This document shows, in pieces, positions 59,343-64,000 of a stretch of DNA of 64,000 nucleotides. Source of the DNA: Magnaporthiopsis rhizophila (lineage: Eukaryota; Ascomycota; Sordariomycetes; Magnaporthales; Magnaporthaceae); the NCBI GenBank assembly GCA_003049465.1, contig PYSS01000014.1:124001-188000 (forward strand), given 5' to 3'. Both the position numbers and the translations under genes were made by a program. The stretch's first letter is position 1, and the number at the start of each line of letters is the position of its first letter. Under the pieces are notes generated by a model that did no database searches, had not been told where the DNA came from, and worked only from the letters and a program-made list of their open reading frames with translations.

Positions 59343-61351
59343 ATGGCGGAAACCATTACCATCATCAATAACTCGGGGAAGATTATCAGCACGGTAGGTT
59401 TGTTTGCGTTGGGAGTGACACAGGTGGCTAAGGCAGCTGCTGACCAACTCAGGGCAAACAACTGCTGGGAATCTTCAAGGACGCAAAGGCCGCCTACCAT
59501 GAGAGAAAGGCTCATCTCAAGGGGCCGTCGCCCGGCATAAGGCGTGCCCAGACCTTTGACGTCGCCCCGCACCAGGGAGCCTACCCCGGCTACCCGCCCG
59601 ACCAGTACGACGATCAGTACTACGACCAGTACGACGACTACCCCCTGTCGCCGCAGCACTATCAGCACCAGCCGCCTGAGCCGCGCTACATTGAGGCCCC
59701 GCCTAGCAACTCCGGCCGGCGTCGTTCTGTTGATGACGACGGCCGCTCGGTAGCGTCTTCGCAGCGCTCTCTCCGCTCCCACCGCTCGCATCGGTCCAGC
59801 AGGACCAAGCACGGCGATGGCGGCGCCTCTGAGGCCCGGCGACCCCCGCTGACCAAGTCAAACCTGCGCACCCACTCTGAGGTGTCGTCCACGGCGCCGT
59901 CAGCTGTGCCCCTCGCCTACCGTTCGCCCTATGCCGAGACGGCGCCTCGCGACATGATGGTGTCCCGCCCCACGCTGGCCCACGCCGCCACCATGCCGGC
60001 TCCGAGCCAGGCCGGCGACGCCCCGCGGTCCATGGTGCTGCCCGTCCACCCCGGCCCGCCTGCTGGTAGCCATGCCGACCTGTACTACAACGCCCCTCCG
60101 TCCGAGGCGTCGTATGCTCAGGTGCCGCCTCAGCAGGCCGTCGTAACGCGGCCGCGCTCGGACCCGGCGCTGCGCGAGAAAAAGTCCATCGACATGGACC
60201 TGGCGTACGGCAGCCTCCCGCCTGACCTCGAGTCGCGCACCGACCTCGAGCCCAGGGAGGAGGTGGTGGTGGCGGTCCAGGACCCCGAGCAGGAGGCCCG
60301 CAGCCTGATGGAGCGCATCGAGAACATGCTGATCGAGGCCGAGTGTCTGCAGCACTCAGCCACCACCATCATCGACCGTCTGCAGACAAACCCCGAGGCC
60401 GCGGCCGCCGTGGCCCTAACGCTGGCCGAGCTGAGCGCGCTGCTGACCAAGCTGGGCCCCGGGTTCCTGGGCGTCATCAAGGGCGGCGCCCCGGCCGTCT
60501 TTGCCCTGCTGGCCAGCCCGCAGTTCCTGATCGCCGCCACCGCCGCCGTCGGCGTCACCGTCGTCATGTTTGGCGGCTTCAAGATCGTCAAGCGGATGAA
60601 GGAGACCCAGGCCCGCCAGGCCCTGCCCATGCCGGCCCAGCCGCAGGCCATCGAGATGGGTGCCCTCCCCGCGGCTTACCCTGCGTCGCACTACCCGGCG
60701 GACCAGTACCCGCCGACGCAGTATGTGCGGACCGAGTACGAGCCGTCCGCCCACCCGCAGGACCGCGACTATGCCTACAACGGGCATGTCGCGCCGGGAC
60801 CGGGCAGCCACTTTGACGAGGCGCTCGTGGTGGAGGAGGAGCTGAGCAGCATCGAGCGGTGGCGGCGGGGCATCGAGATTGACGAGGAGACCATTGTGGA
60901 CATGGAGCTCATCAGCCCCGAGGCGCTGCGGTCCACCATTGGCGACGACGCCATGTCGGTGCGCACCAAGCGGACCAGCAAGAGCCGCCGGAGACGCGAT
61001 GAGGTGCCGGATCGCAAGAGCAGCCGCAAGGACCGAGATGGCGAGGAGCGGAGTAGCCGCAAGGAGCGGGATGGCGAAGAGCGCAGGAGTAGCCGCAAAG
61101 AGCGCGATGGCGAGGAGCGCAGCCGCCGCAAGCACAAGGAGGAGCGGGACGACCGCAGCGAGGCGGGGAGCGAGCGGTCGTCGCGGTCCAAGAAGTCGAC
61201 GCGCAGCTCGGTCAAGGCCATCGAGGACGGGAGCCGGGACCAGGGCAACACGCTCGAGTCGGTGCTGAGGCCCAAGGAGAAGAAGACCAACATGCTCAAG
61301 TCGCTGTTTAAGAAGAAGGAGCGGGAGCGGGAGGTTCCCGTGATGGCGTGA
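59343..61351 (+). CDS. Unknown fungal protein: conserved N-terminal segment, hydrophobic hairpin, charged tail
   Basis: Two exons, 59343-59393 and 59453-61351, with a 59-nt intron. The total is 1950 nt, 649 aa. The N-terminal MAETITIINNSGKIISTGKQ plus LLGIFKDAKAAYHERKAHLK resembles a segment that begins many fungal proteins of unknown function. Residues about 45-270 are disordered (Tyr/Pro/Gln- and Ser/Arg-rich). A helical core of about 110 residues follows (SLMERIENMLIEAECLQHSA, LTLAELSALLTKLGPGFLGV), ending in two hydrophobic helices (APAVFALLASPQFLIAATAAVGVTVVMFGGF) before KIVKRMK. The C-terminal 150 residues are Arg/Glu/Ser-rich with three copies of SSRKxRDGEE. No enzymatic motif. Membrane-inserting hairpin plus long disordered arms is what can be read; function is unknown. 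Confidence 0.8.
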
Positions 61352-62013
61352 GTCTGACGAGCTGTTGAGCTGTTGGCTGTTACAAGATGTTACGAGCTAT
61401 TTATGAGGCTGTTTACGAGGCTTTTCACACGCTGTCTACGACACTGTCAGGCGCTGTTTATTTCTTGTACATATTCCACCCCGAAAGGGACGTATAGAAT
61501 TCATCTGTCGCTGTAGTCCATGTCGCGCATCGTCCATGTTATTCAGAGGGTGAGACGGCAAGCTGCACATCGACGGCACTTGAGACACTCTCTCCGCCGT
61601 TGACACGTCGGTCCTTCAGATAGAGTCTTCGTCAGGCCGGGGTCGCCATGAAGGAGGTGCCCTTATGTCCTGAGCTCAGGCTGACCTGGTGCGAGTCTCG
61701 GGCGCATCGTTGACTGCACCGACTTAGGAAACGCACGTAAACCCCAGGCCTTGAAATGGCCGCTATCCACGTCCGCCTCAACCCACCAGGAACGCAGAAA
61801 GCACAGAATTCCCTTGCGCCTAGCTCGCCATCGAGTGAGGTCGTATTAGAGCCGGCACGTGGCCGCGGTGGTCGCGACTTCCCCTTTGGTCAGCGGCTCT
61901 GCGCCAGTGCTCGCGTTGCCGTCTACACCTGCCTCAAATATACTAACCCACCCATTGACGGACTCCCGTTGACGCCTCAATGCCGGTATCCTCGACCTGT
62001 AACGCCTGCCACC
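61352..62013. other. Intergenic, no gene seen
   Basis: The 3' flank is rich in repeated GAGCTGTT / GAGGCTGTTTACGAGG motifs (61360-61470), possibly 3' UTR. The rest is the promoter of the six-exon gene. Confidence 0.4.
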
Positions 62014-63040
62014 ATGGCTTCCACGTCTCGAGACTTTGGAAAGACCCAGGTCACAGTCCTCACCCTGGTAAATGCCCCGAAAGTGCCCCGAGACCCAGTC
62101 GACAACCCTGCTGACAACACCAGATCAGCGGCATCTTCTTCACGAGGTACGTCGACCGAATGCCGTCTCGAACGTGACTGACAAGACCAGGTGCCTGCTG
62201 CGACCCGACTGCTTCCAGACGGTCGGCAACATCACTCTCAAAGAAGTCCCGCGCTGGCAGGACCTCTTGAGATGGGAGACAAAGTCCAAAAAGACACCCA
62301 AGCCCGTCGCGTTCGGGCCTAGGTCCGTGGTCCTGCTCAAGTACCGAAACACCAACGAGGACCTGACGATGGTGCTTGAACAGCTGGTATGTTGCCTTCC
62401 CATGGCTGCGACCTAGCTAACCCGCAGCAGAAGATCATGATGCCCATGGTCAAGGACGAAAGCCTGGTCAAAATCCACATCTGCCTCTTTGACACCGATG
62501 AGATCGATCCCCAGCACATGGTGGAGCATTTCACCATCAAGCTCCTCCACCAGCACACCGGCGTCTCGACCGTCTCCGTTTCGTGGGCAGGATGCAGCGG
62601 GATCGTAGATGATGGCCCAATGCCCAAAACCATCGAGGAGTTTCTCGAGAAGCTGGTCCCGATTCCAGGTTTGTGGCACCCGAGGCCGTGGCGGGCCGAC
62701 AGGCCAGACTGACAGATGGCAGGCCGCGTTTACGCCGGCATCTGGTACCAGATCGACGAGGCACGCTCCGAGGCTCATCAAGACAGCCAGTTTGACCTCT
62801 GTGCAGCCGACGACGTGCTTGCGGGGAAGCCAGGATACGTGTGCGTGAAGGAATGCCTGTCCATCGACGTCCTGCCCAAGCTAGCACAAAAGGTCAGTAC
62901 GCCGAAACAGGCTGCTCAAACAAACGCTGACATGGCACAAGTGGCAGGCCAGGCCGGGTCCGGCCCCCATCGACTCCGGGCTGGACATTCCCGACTTCCC
63001 CTCAAACTTTGACGAATTGGCTGAGAAGAGATGGCAGTGA
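62014..63040 (+). CDS. HORMA-domain-like protein (tentative), six exons
   Basis: Exons 62014-62067, 62124-62146, 62191-62386, 62428-62668, 62723-62892 and 62948-63040. The five introns are 41-56 nt. The total is 777 nt, 258 aa. The start context ACCATGG is strong. The N-terminus FGKTQVTVLTLISGIFFTR, a short loop with LRPDCF, then VVLLKYRNT, LEQLQKIMMPMVKDESLVKI and DPQHMVEHFTIKL follow the order of HORMA domains. There the region reads roughly as helix with RGLFP, then alpha-C, then a strand such as viExYxFkf. A tail with DIPDFPSNFDELAEKRWQ ends the protein. If real, it would be a meiotic/checkpoint-type HORMA (Hop1/Mad2/Rev7-like) adaptor that embraces partner peptides. The gene model is well supported by splice phases; the family call is weak. 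Confidence 0.7.
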
Positions 63041-64000
63041 GTCGCGCGCTGTGGTCACAATGGTGCCGACCACCTTGCGGCAAGGGCGCCCTGTCACACC
63101 GTCACATCACTGCGGCCCATTGTCGTCTCGTCACGACGATCTGATAGGAGGACTTGGGCCGAGGCTCGATTGCTATTGTATACGCTCGAGGGAGCCTCGA
63201 TCTGATATTGGACAAACAATGTGCACACAATTGGGCGTCCCATCTCAACGTTGCAAACACAGGCGGGGTTACACGGGCTGGAAGTGAAGCGAAGTGCGGC
63301 TTGCTGGCGTCGCTGCAGGCGGTGTTCCAGGGGCCCTGAGTGGCCGGATTGACGCCAGATGGATGGCCTGGCACTGTGATGGATCCGCTGCTGGTGGCAC
63401 CTGGTTTTGATGTTGGCAGGGCGGCCCTGTAAATTGTCCGGCTAGGCTAGGAGCCCTGTACCTTATTCACCTTCCAGCTCATCTTTCGGATCGAATGAAA
63501 TGCCAAGTGCTCTAGGCGCCTCTGTTGTGTTTGCAGATCGCGGAGAGGCCTGTGCCGTTGACCCGCCTCACGAACGCGCTTGGCTCAGTGGTCACGTTCC
63601 GGTATAAGCACACTGCCGATAGTACGAGGTGTGAATAGGTGATGAGAAGCAGAGAGAAGAAACTAGCAAAGGATATGAGAACTAGGAGATGAGGCAAAAT
63701 AATCTCAGCCCATGTAGCGTCTGACCAGGCTTACGAAGGATCTAGTCTACGGCTAAAGGCCGGCCTTGAATAGCATCAAGCCTGACTCGGCATCACCGGC
63801 CATATGGAGCGTGGCTCCCGACAGGATGACCGACGCTACGGAGGGGCCGTGGCGTGGCGTGCTCACATTGTGCCAACGCGAGGGCGCACGTGAGACAGAC
63901 AGAAACAAGACCCACCGGGCTGCCGTGTGCCCAACTCAGAAGAGCGGTTCGCCCGACGGTCAGATCTTGGTAGGGGATCGGACTGGGACCGTAGCGGTTG
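63041..64000. other. Intergenic to right edge, no gene seen
   Basis: Only short open frames without recognisable content. It may hold the promoter of a gene outside the window. Confidence 0.4.

Noticed and set aside
1..64000. tRNA or rRNA genes
   Set aside because: I looked by eye for cloverleaf hallmarks (GGTTCGAATCC-type arms) and found none; a tRNAscan run would be needed to exclude a divergent one.

Overview
The window is nuclear DNA from a filamentous ascomycete (Pezizomycotina, probably a sordariomycete). Genes are GC-rich, spaced 0.3-3 kb apart on both strands, and carry 41-79 nt introns with GTRNGT donors and CTRAC-type branch sites. Typical fungal families are present: CFEM proteins, a PTH11-type receptor, a modin-like protein, an M36 fungalysin, a Cip1-like protein and a CBM18/AA5 oxidase. 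One short inverted-repeat transposon has a very AT-rich interior, as expected after RIP. I modelled 28 protein genes plus one pseudogene fragment. Summed exon lengths came out as multiples of three wherever every splice site could be fixed.

Layout. 0.4-7 kb: metabolic enzymes (extended SDR reductase, fumarylacetoacetate hydrolase family protein, cytochrome P450) and a four-TM protein of unknown function. 7.2-11.3 kb: a probable lipidated small protein, then a CFEM-GPI gene divergent from a siderophore transporter; the promoter between them holds three exact ATCWGATAA motifs. 11.3-14.3 kb: a long gene-poor stretch, then a Fot1/pogo-like element sitting between the TATA box and the ATG of a small secreted Lys/Pro/Gly-rich protein. 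14.9-21 kb: secreted proteins (isochorismatase-like hydrolase, tyrosinase, Pro-rich GPI protein, Cip1-like). 21.4-27.3 kb: FAD monooxygenase, a decayed fragment of a CFEM-receptor gene, the intact receptor, and a GPR1/FUN34/YaaH transporter.

28.8-36.5 kb: a GH2 exo-glucosaminidase-like enzyme next to a chitin-binding glyoxal-oxidase-like gene. The latter contains a 66-copy perfect 12-bp coding minisatellite and one broken exon whose skipping would restore the frame. A small secreted Cys protein follows. 37-42.4 kb: an acidic/Ser-rich hypothetical, a large CxxHxC-repeat protein and an MFS sugar transporter. 42.4-49.3 kb: long non-coding stretches around an M36 metalloprotease. 49.3-63 kb: modin-like protein, 2EXR-type protein, dynamin-like GTPase, GMPPA-like sugar nucleotidyltransferase, a coiled/charged protein with a hydrophobic hairpin, and a six-exon HORMA-like gene.

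Functional themes are secreted degradation and oxidation (M36, GH2, AA5, tyrosinase, Cip1), iron acquisition (CFEM-GPI plus SIT transporter), surface sensing (CFEM receptor) and fungal self-recognition/cell-biology families (modin-like, dynamin). No PKS/NRPS backbone gene is present, so the P450 and reductases are not part of a recognisable secondary-metabolite cluster here. No tRNA, rRNA, origin or CRISPR was recognised.
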